A stretch of DNA of 64,000 bases from assembly GCA_035771165.1 (NCBI GenBank), contig JAWNZC010000337.1, forward strand, positions 5,896,001 through 5,960,000, read 5' to 3'. The notes under the pieces are model-generated. The model saw only the letters and a list, made by a program, of their open reading frames with translations. It did not search any database and was not told the DNA's origin. This document shows positions 47,614 through 55,664 of this stretch, piece by piece. The position numbers were made by a program, and so were the translations under genes. The DNA is from Paragorgia papillata (lineage: Eukaryota; Cnidaria; Anthozoa; Scleralcyonacea; Coralliidae). The first letter of the stretch is position 1; each line of letters starts with the position of its first letter.

Positions 47614-49336
47614 GGGGCACCGCCAAAAAGGGGCACCTTGGTTATTTTCAGAATAATTGTATAATTTAAAACGTTGTACGGTTGTAACTTCCATTTGATG
47701 GTTATAAATCCATGTCCTATATTCACGAATTTATTGGTTAGGATTAGGGTGTGTGTTGGGGTCAGGCTTTCATGAAGTACCTGGGTTATTTAGGACATGG
47801 AATTATTACCCATTTGATCACCACCATTTTGTTTTTAACATAATTTGTTGGTCAGCGGCATTTCTTTTAGAAATAGAATACTTCAAGTAGCGCCAATGTG
47901 CTGTAAACTTACATTATATCATATTTTATAAATAACTCTTCTACGTCACCCCTCGGGCAACGGCACAGTCACTCTTTTCTACAGCAAATAGCAATTTCAT
48001 ACTACTACGAAAAGGGTACATTAATTCTTCCCAGTATAGGCAATATGCCGCAGTAAACCTTAACCACCACATGCCACATTTATAAAAAGGGCATTTTTAT
48101 TTCAGAAAAAGGGCACATTTTCCAATTTTGAAAAACGTGGAAGGGGGGGGGGGGGGGGCACTGGGGGCAGATGCCGCCGGTTCCGCGGCCTCTGGGCAAA
48201 CTTGGGTGGAGTGGGCAAACTTGGGTGGAGTGGGCAAAATCGGGTGGAGTGGGCAAACTCGGGTGGAGTGGACAAGGGGGGGGGGGGGGGGGTGTCATGT
48301 TAACACAGAGAAGCATGCAGAGTAGGCTAAAGGTTTTCGTGCTATTTGAGGCAGCACATAATTTGCGATAGTAACTTCTAGTTGTAACTTATACACTGTA
48401 CTGTATATTATGTCCTTTATTTGTAGTTTTTAATAAAGCCAGAGGACATGAAATTGAAAGAGAAAACTACCTCGAGGACCTAAAGGAACGAAAACCTAGT
48501 TTGTATGTTTCTTATGTTCCTTGATTGTATGTCACTTATTGTGAACGTCCCCTTTTGGAATAAATCATGCACTCTTTCAAATAGGTAATTGATCAGCGCT
48601 GAAGCCTAAGTTAACATACTTTGATGTTTTCTTTAGAATATCCGAAATGGATATTGAGGACTTGATAAAAGTAACTACATTCAGTGATGATGAGCAGAAT
48701 ACAAGAGATGATTATAATTGGGAACAAAAAGGTCGTAGACATGAATTTGACTATTATAAACCACGAAGATACGAACCATACTCCTCCAGAAGGCCCCGCC
48801 CGCAAGGACAATGGCGTGATGAGCGTCCAGCAGGAAGAGACTATCGACAACAAGATGAAAGAGGTTATCAAGCCCAAGATGACAGAAATTATCGACAACG
48901 AGATGTCAGAGAGTATAGACAACAAGATGACAGAAACTATCGACAACAAGATGATAGAAATTGTCGAGAACGGGATGGCAGAGATCGACAACAAGATGAA
49001 AGAGGCTATCAAGCACAAGACGACAGAGGTTACCAAGTACAAGATGACAGAGATTACCGAGAACGAGATGACAGAGAGTATCGACAAAGACGTGACAGAG
49101 ATAATAGTCAAGAATATGACAGAAATTATCGCCAAAGAGATCATAGTGATCATCGGCAACCACATTTTCAAAATCGTCATCAAACACTTTTTGAAAACAG
49201 GCGTTCGCATGAAAATTACGAGTGGCAACCAATGGGGAAGAGACGATATCACAATTCTAAGAAACAATCGGAAGACTTTGAACGGACCAAAAATGGTGGC
49301 TACTACACTGACAAATTGCAGTGGTCACAAGAATAG
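31061..49336 (+). CDS. DUSP11: DUSP11/PIR1-type RNA 5'-phosphatase, ten coding exons
   Basis: This belongs to the cysteine phosphatase family that removes gamma and beta phosphates from RNA 5' ends in the nucleus. The exons are 31061-31128, 34661-34736, 38686-38741, 39891-39990, 41890-41969, 42428-42474, 44737-44797, 46123-46169, 48427-48502 and 48637-49336. They total 1311 nt or about 436 aa, with all phases consistent. Family landmarks in order are WKNYTACGNTISG, FKTPLSE, FTPKDLCENIQ, LGLVVDFTNTKRYY, the P-loop VGVHCTHGLNRAGY (Cys150, Arg156), RYLIECKGYAPDKAIE and FNKARGHEIERENYLEDL. Human DUSP11 has Thr right after the Arg, and here it is Ala157. The last exon adds an Arg/Asp/Gln repeat tail (about residues 265-375), longer than the human tail. 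An AATAAA follows at 49417-49422. The first exon and the 56-nt exon 3 are the least certain. Confidence 0.92.
32020..32322. mobile_element. MITE, uninterrupted copy of the 'CAGTCAAAATGG' family
   Basis: The ends TACAGTCAAAATGGAAATAC and its near complement GTATTTCCATTTTGACTGTA are inverted. The inner words CTGTAGTTGCTACTGAAGCG and TGTAGTGGCTACAG pair as well. Other copies are at 13680-15395 and 58040-59088, both interrupted. Confidence 0.85.
32324..32572. mobile_element. hAT-like MITE fragment
   Basis: Starts CAGGAGTGGATCCAGG and ends CCTTGGATCTGCACATG, a partial inverted repeat with a C-rich/G-rich interior. The interior resembles the 28764 element. No target duplication could be shown. Confidence 0.5.
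33641..34001. mobile_element. piggyBac-like MITE (361 bp, TTAA target)
   Basis: The ends GGTGGCCCGACAGTCTAAAT and, reversed, GGTGGCTCGACAGTCTAAAT match at all but one position. TTAA lies on both sides (33637-33640 and 34002-34005). The arms extend inward through GCATAGCTCTAGTGGTGGTC and its complement. Confidence 0.85.
34030..34230 (+). repeat. 5S rRNA-derived SINE
   Basis: Positions 34064-34115 contain AGCCCGGTTAG and GTTAGTACTTGGATGGGTGA then CC, the 3' half of eukaryotic 5S rRNA with its internal promoter. It is preceded by TTGGCGCGCTGCCTCTCACC. The 3' body has TTCTCCGGTTTTCC. The order matches 5S-type SINEs known from animals, and repeated short heads occur at 4225 and 16563. Confidence 0.75.
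34330..34495. repeat. Palindromic MITE
   Basis: The arms CACTGATCTCTATAAAAGG / CCTTTAAAAGATCAGTG and GGACTGGACAGCGCATC / GATGCGCCATCCAGTCC pair around a 95-bp centre. This is a foldback in intron 1, directly beside the SINE. Confidence 0.78.
34661..34736 (+). CDS. DUSP11: DUSP11 exon 2
   Basis: After the TATCTAG| acceptor it encodes (K)WKNYTACGNTISGERLIL then FKTPLSE, the conserved N-terminal block that reads WKDYLPVGQRMPGTRFIAF in human. It ends in phase 0 at GAG|GTTTGT. Confidence 0.9.
35740..35775. repeat. (AT)n microsatellite
   Basis: A run of alternating TA in intron 2. Confidence 0.85.
35790..36010. repeat. Diverged relative of the MITE at 11138
   Basis: Reverse-complement similarity to 11170-11400, including 'TTTAAATATTAATAAACCTA' and AAACAAAGGAT. 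The termini are eroded. Confidence 0.6.
36230..36910. mobile_element. Compound foldback element with two large hairpins
   Basis: Hairpin 1 (36325-36475) has about 70-bp arms, AATAGATTCCATTTTGCCGT against its complement, with central CATCAGTTTTTTG spacing. Hairpin 2 (36757-36912) pairs CATGGTTTGGCGTGCTCCAT with ATGGAGCACACCAAACCATG. Both contain GAGTTATAGATGCAC or GAGTTATGGAT words. The region looks like a duplicated or nested foldback transposon in intron 2. Confidence 0.72.
37543..38383. mobile_element. Tigger/pogo-type element (841 bp) with perfect ends
   Basis: CAGTCGAACCTCTATTAAGC and its exact reverse complement close the element, with TA on both sides (37541-37542, 38384-38385). Subterminal GGCCGCTTAATAGAGG repeats are present. 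It retains only the transposase C-terminus and lies in DUSP11 intron 2. Confidence 0.9.
37804..38112 (-). pseudogene. Tigger transposase C-terminal remnant
   Basis: About 100 residues, ending ELALSISKTNDLLCALK then QRQMDIDNYF. This parallels the remnant at 17842-18219. No catalytic domain remains. Confidence 0.7.
38686..38741 (+). CDS. DUSP11: DUSP11 exon 3 (56 nt)
   Basis: Bounded by ACTTTTAG| and GAAGA|GTAAGC, it encodes KYHNNGEFGPEDSLQKDE and the first two bases of a Glu codon completed by exon 4. It starts in phase 0 and ends in phase 2, exactly what exons 2 and 4 require. The sequence is poorly conserved in the family, so the call rests on phase and splice sites. Confidence 0.75.
38855..39141. 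mobile_element. MITE with CTCGTACCCAGG ends
   Basis: CTCGTACCCAGGTTCTTATC and its reverse complement GATAAGAACCTGGGTACGAG close a 287-bp element, with a G-run near the right end. It lies in intron 3. Confidence 0.83.
39891..39990 (+). CDS. DUSP11: DUSP11 exon 4
   Basis: Encodes FTPKDLCENIQKKGHKL and then GLVVDFTNTKRYYDPK, a near match to the family's LGLIIDLTYTQRYY block. Acceptor CACTATAG|, donor CCGAAG|GTAAGG. Confidence 0.93.
40025..40631. mobile_element. MITE in DUSP11 intron 4, with a nested hairpin
   Basis: The ends AGGGGCTGTTTACATG and CATGTAAACAGCCCCT are inverted and perfect over 16 bp. Subterminal repeats carry GGGACGGGAC. A second hairpin (40265-40460, TTACCGCC / GGTGGTAAAG, then CCAAGGTTGACAATTATCCA and its complement) is nested inside. 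Confidence 0.85.
41310..41730. repeat. Dispersed repeat also present at 61850-62400 and 62780-62960
   Basis: Shares 'GGCGTCAAAAACGTCGCTTG', ATTCTCGTTCCCAGAG, CGTTTCTGTGTCCGTGGC and a GTCAGGTCACCGCAAT end with the copies near the right edge. Non-coding; class unknown. It lies in DUSP11 intron 4. Confidence 0.7.
41890..41969 (+). CDS. DUSP11: DUSP11 exon 5
   Basis: Encodes ELTSRDIEYKKIKCEGKIV then PPDKVVD, matching the 'YLKIFTVGHQVPDDE' block of human. Acceptor CACTTTAG|, donor GACAG|GTAGGT, ending in phase 2. Confidence 0.9.
42004..42329. mobile_element. MITE with a second MITE nested near its right end
   Basis: The outer ends AAGGCCCGTTTACACG and CGTGTAAA/ACGGGCCTT are inverted, with CGATAAATATCGCCAACTTC arms. 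The right end is split by the element at 42185-42317. Confidence 0.83.
42185..42317. mobile_element. Nested Harbinger-like MITE (133 bp, TAA target)
   Basis: AGCCGGTTTTCCACTAGGCG and its reverse complement CGCCTAGTGGAAAACCGGCT close it. TAA lies on both sides (42182-42184, 42318-42320). Relic ends of this family occur at 10339 and 19456. Confidence 0.85.
42428..42474 (+). CDS. DUSP11: DUSP11 exon 6 (47 nt)
   Basis: Encodes (R)FKATILSFFKRFPTS, the helix before the catalytic loop. It ends in phase 1 at TCCA|GTATAT, only 17 bp before the start of a 927-bp repeat. Confidence 0.88.
42492..43418. repeat. Hairpin-capped element, copy B (927 bp)
   Basis: Nearly identical to 9135-10051, with small indels. 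It is inserted immediately after the exon 6 splice donor of DUSP11. It carries the same terminal hairpin (AACAGTTATACCATGAGCTC) and right end ATGCTATATAATAAT. Confidence 0.82.
43419..44736 (+). other. Remainder of DUSP11 intron 6
   Basis: Includes an ATC/AAC-rich stretch (43540-43620). A 40-bp direct repeat, GACAACGCCGCACTCCTCTT, occurs at 44284 and 44630 with following ACAGTATATTACTTTATTTT. Between them is a hAT-like head CAGCGCCGGATTTAGGACTG (44391). No gene. Confidence 0.5.
44737..44797 (+). CDS. DUSP11: DUSP11 exon 7, catalytic P-loop
   Basis: Encodes NSIVGVHCTHGLNRAGYMVC, with nucleophile Cys150 and Arg156 of the HCx5R loop. Ala157 replaces the Thr/Ser usual at this position. Acceptor ATTTTCAG|, donor CTGCAG|GTCGGT. 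Confidence 0.94.
44995..45150 (+). repeat. Dispersed repeat end, 'GACGAAGGGCC..CGAAACGTT' type
   Basis: Matches 5016-5135 in reverse. It contains CTGACGAAGGGCCTTCGCTC then GAAACGTTAGACTC, and ends GCCTACGCAACACGCTACTT. A retroelement end is likely; the exact class is unknown. Confidence 0.6.
45440..45552. repeat. Small AT-rich foldback
   Basis: AAAAAAATTCTGTAGAACGA pairs with TCGTTCTACAGAATTTTTTT around a short centre. Confidence 0.75.
46123..46169 (+). CDS. DUSP11: DUSP11 exon 8 (47 nt)
   Basis: Encodes (R)YLIECKGYAPDKAIE, matching the family's RYLIDVEGVRPDDAIE. Acceptor TTTCAAAG|, donor GAAG|GTAAAG. Confidence 0.93.
46690..47030. repeat. MITE-like repeat with AGTCACTGATCTCC / complement ends
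   Basis: The outer words 'ACTGATCTCCAAAGAAAACT' and 'AGTCTTCTTTAGAGATCAGT' pair. A partial copy is at 59540-59710, with the shared CCATTACTAAGGGACCAACT. Confidence 0.68.
47440..48275 (+). repeat. 19-bp minisatellite, split by a hAT insertion
   Basis: Units of GGGTGGAGTGGGCAAACTT recur at 47440-47557 and resume in the same orientation at 48195-48275. A long G-run (48273-48291) follows. Confidence 0.83.
47558..48194. mobile_element. hAT-type element (637 bp) inside the minisatellite
   Basis: The ends CAGAGGCCGCGGAA and TTCCGCGGCCTCTG are a perfect 14-bp inverted repeat. GGCAAACT flanks both sides (47550-47557, 48195-48202), although the target is itself a repeat unit, so the duplication is less telling than usual. 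Long G-runs lie just inside each end. Confidence 0.8.
48427..48502 (+). CDS. DUSP11: DUSP11 exon 9
   Basis: Encodes VFNKARGHEIERENYLEDLK then ERKPS, the family's FNRCRGHCLERQNYIEDL block, which closes the phosphatase domain. Acceptor TTTGTAG|, donor GTTT|GTATGT. Confidence 0.92.
48637..49336 (+). CDS. DUSP11: DUSP11 exon 10, Arg/Asp/Gln-rich repeat tail
   Basis: After TCTTTAG| it encodes ISEMDIEDLIKVTTFSDDEQ and then a low-complexity tail of about twelve imperfect 7-8 residue units such as DDRNYRQQ, ending in a stop at 49334. The tail is likely disordered and could bind RNA. Arg-rich tails occur in vertebrate DUSP11 but without this regular repeat. Confidence 0.9.
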
Positions 49337-49416
49337 TACTATACTACAATTACAGACAAGCAATGTGGTAAGCCGAATTTATGCATTACAGTACTTAAGA
49401 AATTATAGTACAAGAA

Positions 49417-49422
49417 AATAAA
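49417..49422 (+). promoter_or_regulatory. DUSP11 polyadenylation signal
   Basis: AATAAA 81 bp past the stop codon. Confidence 0.6.
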
Positions 49423-49439
49423 TTACATGTTTCTTTGTG

Positions 49440-49830
49440 TTTCGGTAATCAGACGCTCTAACCGTTGAACCAACATCGCAGACTGAGTTCTAAATGTTTA
49501 GAGTGTTTAGCTAGCATTCGGAGGGTCATTACCTACCTATACTAAGCTTTTTTATTGGTTTTACCTAATCCTAACAGAAATCCTCATTGTAATCAGTAAC
49601 GAGCATGGGAGCGAATTGGTAATCGACAATGTGACTGGCTACTTAATTATAGCCAACCAGGAAACTCGTTCATATTACGTAGGTCTATACCGTGTTTGGA
49701 TAGTCTCCTTCGTAGATGTTATGTATGGACCGCTTTGGGGAGCGAGCCATAAAGACGTCTGCGAAGGATACTAGCATGCATCTGTAATGTTGCGGGTTCG
49801 AATCCCTTCTAAACATCTAACGACAATTTC
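49440..49830. repeat. Region with tRNA-like A- and B-box halves in opposite orientation
   Basis: The minus strand near 49440-49485 reads GTTGGTTCAACGGTTAGAGC, then GTCTGATTACCG, like a tRNA 5' half. The plus strand at 49787-49805 has GCGGGTTCGAATCCC, a B box. The halves do not face the same way, so this is not a tRNA gene; a rearranged tRNA-SINE is possible. Confidence 0.4.
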
Positions 49831-50700
49831 TACCGCAAGAACTAACAACGCCCCACCATTAATTATTTACAATAATTTTCTGTAGGTACATCAAGTATTG
49901 GAGATCTGCACGTACGAGGACATCGTCCAATTTTTTACAAAAATAGGCATTCAATTGTTGTTTGTCGTTTGTAAAATACTAGGAATTGAATTACAATTAG
50001 TAACAATTAGTTGAAGTTAGTTTCAAGTAGTTACATCGTCGTTATACAATTGTTGAGTTACAATTTTACATGTATATACCTCTTGTATAGTTTATCTATT
50101 CTATGACATTTTAATAGACAGATTTTTCAAAAAAGCTCTTGATAATGTACAATAGAGGTTTTTTATCCTTCTTTTATAATAAGGGTTCAATCTGTTTGTA
50201 TGATCCCTACATTACTGTATACCGGAATGCCCTGGTCCCCCGTGATTTTGGCATACTGTAATACATACTGTAAGCGTAATATCCCAGTAGAATGAAATAA
50301 AGCTAACTGAACTGGGAATGCTTGTAACTTTGAGTATCACAGTCAACATTTTGTTTGAACAGTTTGTATAGTCGGAATGTTTCCACTCTGGTTTTATGAA
50401 GTAAAGAAAGTGACCATCCCAGTTAACTAGAAACCATTTTAAGAAATATAGAAAAGCGAATAATCGCCCTCATTCTAGTATTTTATCGTTTTATTCCATT
50501 GTTTTGAAGATCAGAGACATCTCGGTATACCAGATCATATAAACACATCCTAAGTTCCTCATGAAAGTTATCCGCAATTTTTTAAGTTATGCAGTGTACT
50601 AAAGTTAATGTTCAAATGTTGTATTAATATCAGTATCAAGTATATAAATGTCGAAAACGTACAGTAAATTATGTGAGTTGAATGTGGGAAACTTTTAGTG
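49831..50700. other. Intergenic, no gene seen
   Basis: AT-rich with no supported feature apart from an (AT)n run at 50705-50722. Confidence 0.3.
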
Positions 50701-50719
50701 TCTATATATATATATATAT

Positions 50720-51190
50720 ATATTAAAGACTTATTAACCGAGTGCGAGGTCTGTACGGGAAAGTATTTGCCCGAGGTTTTCGTACAGACCGAGCGACGAA
50801 GGAGCGCGAGGTTTGTGCGATAAAACCGAGGGCAAATACTCCCCCGTACAGACCGAGCAAACGATGTTAATAAGGAATTTATTATATGGCTATTGGTTCA
50901 TTTTATTTTTAAATTTCAAGCGTTGTTTTCGTCTTCGGAGTATGCTGTTTAGCTAACCTGTTAACTTTTTCGTGTCGCTACTTGGCCTTGTTGTTTACAC
51001 CACTTCGGCCTTTATTTGTCGTGTTTTTAGATAAACAGCTTTAAAAAACCAGCAGCAATGTTCTAGCACATTTTATTATTCAGAATATTTGAATAAAGAT
51101 AACCAGTTCTCTTTTATTTGTCTTTTATTTTTTGAGGTCAATATCGTAAAATCCCGACCGCTCAGGAACCAATCAGCATGCGCCGTTTTG
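50720..51190. repeat. Hairpin-capped element
   Basis: A terminal hairpin (50730-50870: CGAGGTCTGTACGGGAAAGT / CGTACAGACCGAGC) is followed by TTTATTATATGGC at 50879. The right part ends near the Penelope-like fragment. Same design as the elements at 9135, 20140 and 53010. Confidence 0.68.
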
Positions 51191-51229
51191 CGTATATATA
51201 TATATATATAATCAAAATAATTATATATG

Positions 51230-52046
51230 TAATATATCAACAACGAGTTTGAGTGTTGGTCTTCCGAAATTGATGGGTAAAAGTCGACAATATCAAATGA
51301 AATAAAAGTGTGTTTGTTTTTTTCGCTCGTGTTTTTAAACCATTCATTTACTTTTTGCGTGTTTCCCCATTGGTTTACGTGTGTGATTTGTCTTAAATCT
51401 GAATTTATTTTGTCAAGAATAGTTTTACTAAGTTTTCCTGATTGGCTTTTAGCTGGGTTTATCAATCGGCATGTTGGGTTGTTTTCGAAATTTTCCTTGT
51501 GGTCTTCGAGTGAAATAAAAGCTTCGCGCTTTGTAGTTTGTTCGATTTTGTCACTTATACGAAGTTTGGTGGCGATATGTTTTAGTTCTTGATCAATTTC
51601 TTTTACTGTGTCCTCTGATCCATGCTTGTATGTTTTTGTTATGTTATCATCAAAAGCTTATTGTATGTGTCTGGTGCTGTTTCGTAAATATTTCTAGTTT
51701 TATCTGCGAAAATGAACATGTTAGGTGACGATTTGATTTTCTTTAAATCATTTGCCAAATTTTGTTGGAAGTGGTTGTTTATTTTGCGAAATTGAATGTT
51801 TTCTACTAATTTTATTAAGTCTTCCTCGAAAGGTTTCATTTCTATAATTGTTGGCGGTGCTTTATTTGAAGGAAGTCCAAAAGGATTGTTTTCACGTATG
51901 TTTTTTTCACCAAAAAGGGAAAAGTAGGCTTTCCATCTCATGCGCCTGATTACACTTTCAGTTTTTTCTATCATGTTTCTCAAATAAGCATCTTGTGATG
52001 GTATCGGAATGTTCTTTAGCGAATAATCGAATCGAAATTTTCTCAT
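51230..52046 (-). mobile_element. Penelope-like retroelement, N-terminal half of the reverse transcriptase
   Basis: On the minus strand the fragment opens with RKFRFDYSLKNIPIPS and continues RWKAYFSLFG, NPFGLPSNKAPPTI, FADKTRNIYE and, after a frameshift near 51650, DHKENFENNPTCRLINPAKS, then TFISFDIVDFYPSISE. These are the conserved N-terminal and motif-A regions of Penelope-like RTs. The sequence stops after motif A, so the YADD motif and any GIY-YIG endonuclease are absent. Confidence 0.85.
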
Positions 52047-52049
52047 CTT

Positions 52050-52645
52050 AACTTAAGGTATGGTTTATACGCAAACGAAAGTGCACAACTGTAGTATACA
52101 GGTGCGATTATATTCAAACAAACAAAGTGTTGTTCGCGAAATGTCGAAAAGTGCTCAATACCGTAAAGATAGAGCGAATATACTATAAGTGTTATAATAT
52201 TCAAACGAAACCGAACTCTCCAAACATATGGAATTTGAAAAACAAAAAACAAAATTTTAAAATTAATTGGTCAATTTTAAAACGGTCAGCAGCATACTCA
52301 GGGGGATCTAACTGATGTAATTTATGTTTGGAAGAAAAACTTTGCATTATGAAATCCGAAAAACCCACTTTACTTAACAAAAAATCAGAAATCCTTTCAA
52401 CATGTCGGCACAAAAACAAGTTTAAGATAAAGAACGTAGGTGTAGGCAAGAACAAAGGTAGGAATGTAGGTAGCGCACCATCGACCCGCACACCGCCATC
52501 AACCCACACACCCATTAGCAATGACGTAAGCAACTCAACCTATATTTAAGACAGCGCCGAATCGAAAATCTTCAGCCGCCTGAAGATCGCCCAGCGTGAA
52601 ACTGACAGTAGCGACCATCAACATTTGAGGTAAGCCCACTTATAG

Positions 52646-52688
<43 letters not shown>

Positions 52689-52692
52689 CAAT
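52050..52692 (-). mobile_element. Probable Penelope-like 5' region
   Basis: Sequence between the RT start and the hammerhead core. It includes a direct word pair CTTCAG..CTGAAGA near 52570 and an (AT)n run at 52655-52685. Assignment to the element rests on position and strand only. Confidence 0.45.
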
Positions 52693-52735
52693 CTACAGAC
52701 ACGGTGTTTCGCTGTACAACAGCTCATCAGTGCAG
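52693..52735 (-). ncRNA. Hammerhead ribozyme, Penelope-associated type
   Basis: Minus-strand order: stem I 5' half CTGCA, core CTGATGA, stem II GCTGT-TGT-ACAGC (5 bp), core GAAA, a very short stem III (ACA/TGT around CCG), cleavage motif GTC, stem I 3' half TGTAG. All conserved core positions are present and stem I pairs at all five positions (one G-T). Short-stem III hammerheads are known from Penelope-like elements, and this one lies about 650 bp upstream of such an RT on the same strand. The very short stem III suggests activity may need a dimer. Confidence 0.8.
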
Positions 52736-53009
52736 CTTGGAACAATCTGAATGAATTTCACCAATTACTTGCACACATGCGATCGTCGGTGACAACCGCA
52801 TGTGGGAAAGCATCGGTGAAATACACAGTTCAGATAGCGTGAAGTGCGCATGGGCCCAGAGTGCTCGAACTTCCACAAGGGTAGTGAGCGTTGCATTATC
52901 GCTAATAGGTACCCACGGCAACTTCAATAATATCATTATATATATATATATAATGATATTATTATTATACCCCAAGTTCATTGTCCCATAATAATCGATA
53001 TATATATAT

Positions 53010-53190
53010 ATTACCTGTTTATTGACCGAGCGTGAGGTCTGTACAGTGAAATATCGGACCGAGGTTTTTTTAGTACGGACCAAGCGAGCGCAGCGAGGCG
53101 AGTTACGTGCAGAAAAAAACAGAGGTCCGATATTTCACTGTACAGGCCGAACTAGCGAGGTCAATAAGCTGTTTATTATATGGCTAATTC
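53010..53190. repeat. Hairpin-capped element end
   Basis: ACCGAGCGTGAGGTCTGTAC pairs with GTACAGGCCGAACTAGCGAG, and GTGAAATATCGGACC with GGTCCGATATTTCAC. TTTATTATATGGC follows at 53170. The far end was not located. Confidence 0.7.
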
Positions 53191-53649
53191 AACTAACCTT
53201 TTCACCACTACCCGCCAATGGGCCGGATGTATATATACGAACCCGGATACAGGATAGCTTATCCGGTAGATAAGTCTTGTCCAACGCCGAATGATTTGCT
53301 ATATGCAGATGGATAAATTCATTAAATTGTGTCTGCTATAATAGTTTTTAATAGCAAATATATCTGTTGGATTACGATAGGACTTATTTATATACCCATC
53401 CGGGATTCGATAAGCCGAACGAGCTTTCGCCAGCATGCATTTATTGCATGGCTTCCTCATTTTTATTGGCTATACGCTTTGCACAAACAAGGTTGTTTAT
53501 CAGTTTGTCTCACCTTTTCGAACTTCGAAGACGAACAGTTTTTTCGAAGCTATTTTCAGAAAAACGTTTTAGCATTGGTCTGCCAAGTAAAACATTGTGG
53601 ATATTACAAGCAGAAGAATCAAACTGAACAGTGGAATTTCATCATAAAA

Positions 53650-53975
53650 CGGTACGGCCCCAGTTACACGATAGCGGATTACTCTCGTACCGGATTGCCT
53701 AGCCCAATCCGATATGAAAACCAACCCGTTTACGTTCTAGTTACACGGTACCGGATTGAACGAACCTGTACACAGACCCAGCAGCCATTTTGCATGCAGC
53801 CAAGTTCGGAATGTATCGGATTCGGCCAGTTACACGGCAACCGGAACGTATCGGATTAATTTTCATATCACCTCCGAAGCGGAGTGATTTTCCCACGATG
53901 GCAGAAGGCCTAACCGGTATATGAAAAGTAATCCGGTACGAGAGTAATCCGGTATCGTGTAATCGGGGCCTTTTG
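53650..53975. mobile_element. MITE with ~45-bp inverted repeats
   Basis: The left end GGCCCCAGTTACACGATAGC and right end ATCGTGTAATCGGGGCC are inverted. Several ACACGGTACCGGATTG-type words are repeated inside. Confidence 0.8.
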
Positions 53976-55539
53976 GAAATGAACACATCTTTAGACAACT
54001 CGTGCTAGGGATGTTTTGCATTTCGTTTATATTCAAAAACTTTGAAAAACCTTTTTACAATGTCAAGGATAATTTACATGTAAGAGGAAAACAACTGGAC
54101 CTGGGTAATTATACTGAACATATAACTTGTTTAACGTTTTCAGAGAAAGAATCAGCTTACGATTTCAAAACTGTTTATTAAACTTAACCTTAAGCAAGAA
54201 AAAGGAAGAAAAGCTTACAATCTTGAATAAGGTATCATGTAGTATATAGAGATCCGCTGGAAAGATACTTAATTAGCTGCTGTTGTTGATTTTATTCCAT
54301 CTAAGAAAATAAAGGGAAAAACATCCCTACCATGGATGACTGGGGAAATCATACACTGTTTAAGGAAAAAGGAAACAGTCAGGGAAAAGTTAAAATGTCA
54401 CCAAGCGACCTCTTCCGAGGAAAGTTTAAAGAGCTCCGTGCTAAGACTAAACAGATGTTAAGAGAGAGTCGAGCTAGATTTTTTGAGTCCCTGGATATGG
54501 TGCACCAACCCAAGAAATTCTGGTCAATATTTAAACTAACAAACAAATCATCCAGTTTCCCGGATGTCTTGTCAATGGAAAACCGATGATGTAGCTGTTG
54601 AAAGCCAAGGTAGGCAGCGCACATCAGCCTCCACGTCACGAACGATAGCTTATTTTTCAGTCATCTGTTTTCTCTCCCACCTTCTCTCGCACCCAGCTCA
54701 GCATCTCATGGTCCAGTCCTCTCGGAACTGGAGATTTCTACAGATGTAGTACTAAAATTATTAAAGCAATTGAACGTTGATCAACAAGGCATCTGGTTTT
54801 GACGGTATTTCAGCGCGCTTACTAAGAGAAACGGCGGAAGAGATTTCTCCTTCATTGACACAGCTTTTCAATAAGTCCCTAAAGCTTGGTGTGTTCCCCA
54901 ATGACTGGAAATTGGCTAATGGCTAATAAATTGGCCTTCCACCATTAATCATCTCAAAAGTTCTCGAGCGCTGTGTTCTGATGCATTGGTGTAAAGGATC
55001 ACCTCTACCGCTTCATCGGCGCAGCGCAACATGGCTTTTTCCAGGAAGATCGTGCGTGACCCAGTTACTTACAGTACTTGATCAAATAGGAGAACAACTC
55101 GATGCTGGCAAGCAAATTGACATAATCTATTTGGATTTGTCGAAGGCATTCGACAAGGTGAACCATGCGCTCCTACTACACAAGCGCAAACATTTTAACA
55201 TCACTGGCAGTTTAAACGACTGGTTTAATTCCTACTTAACCAATCGCTACTTCTAAAGAACTCCCTGTTACATCAGGCGTGTCCCAAGGGTCCCTCCCTG
55301 GGCCATTACTGTTAGTCTGTTCCTGCTGTTTGTCAATGACTTGCCAGGCAGTCTGATTTGAACAGCCTCTCTCTTTGGTCAGAATCGTCAGCCTTGCAGT
55401 TCAACCAGCAGAAATGCAAGCTCCAGCGAGTTACAAGGAATAAAAATCCTGTCCACTTTTCGTATACCATTCAGGAAACAGTTTTAGAGGAATCAGACGT
55501 AGAAAAGGATCTAGGAGTTTGGATTTCTAGAAAACCGAG

Positions 55540-55664
55540 GCTACGTCCACACGTATACGTTTTCATATTGTTTCAGGTATAAGTAGACCATTGTTTTCTA
55601 TTCCCTTGAGGACGAAGAACAATATGAAAACGCTACGAAAACGTATACGTGTGGACGTAGCCTG
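55540..55664. mobile_element. MITE inserted in the LINE (C-terminal part)
   Basis: GGCTACGTCCACACGTATAC and its reverse complement GTATACGTGTGGACGTAGCC surround a short centre. The LINE reading resumes directly after it. Confidence 0.83.

Noticed and set aside
47337..47726. Pro- and His-rich open frames near 47400 and 48100
   Set aside because: They are translations of G-runs and the 19-bp minisatellite.
48611..49267. 218-codon open frame on the minus strand
   Set aside because: It is the complement of the repeat exon of DUSP11 and is rich in Ile/Ser/Leu because of the repeat. No domain or splice context.
48684..49421. 245-codon plus-strand frame overlapping DUSP11 exon 10
   Set aside because: It does not join exon 9 in phase and reflects stop-poor repeat DNA.
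49787..49805. Possible tRNA gene from a perfect B box
   Set aside because: No cloverleaf can be drawn. The A-box-like half is 300 bp away on the opposite strand.
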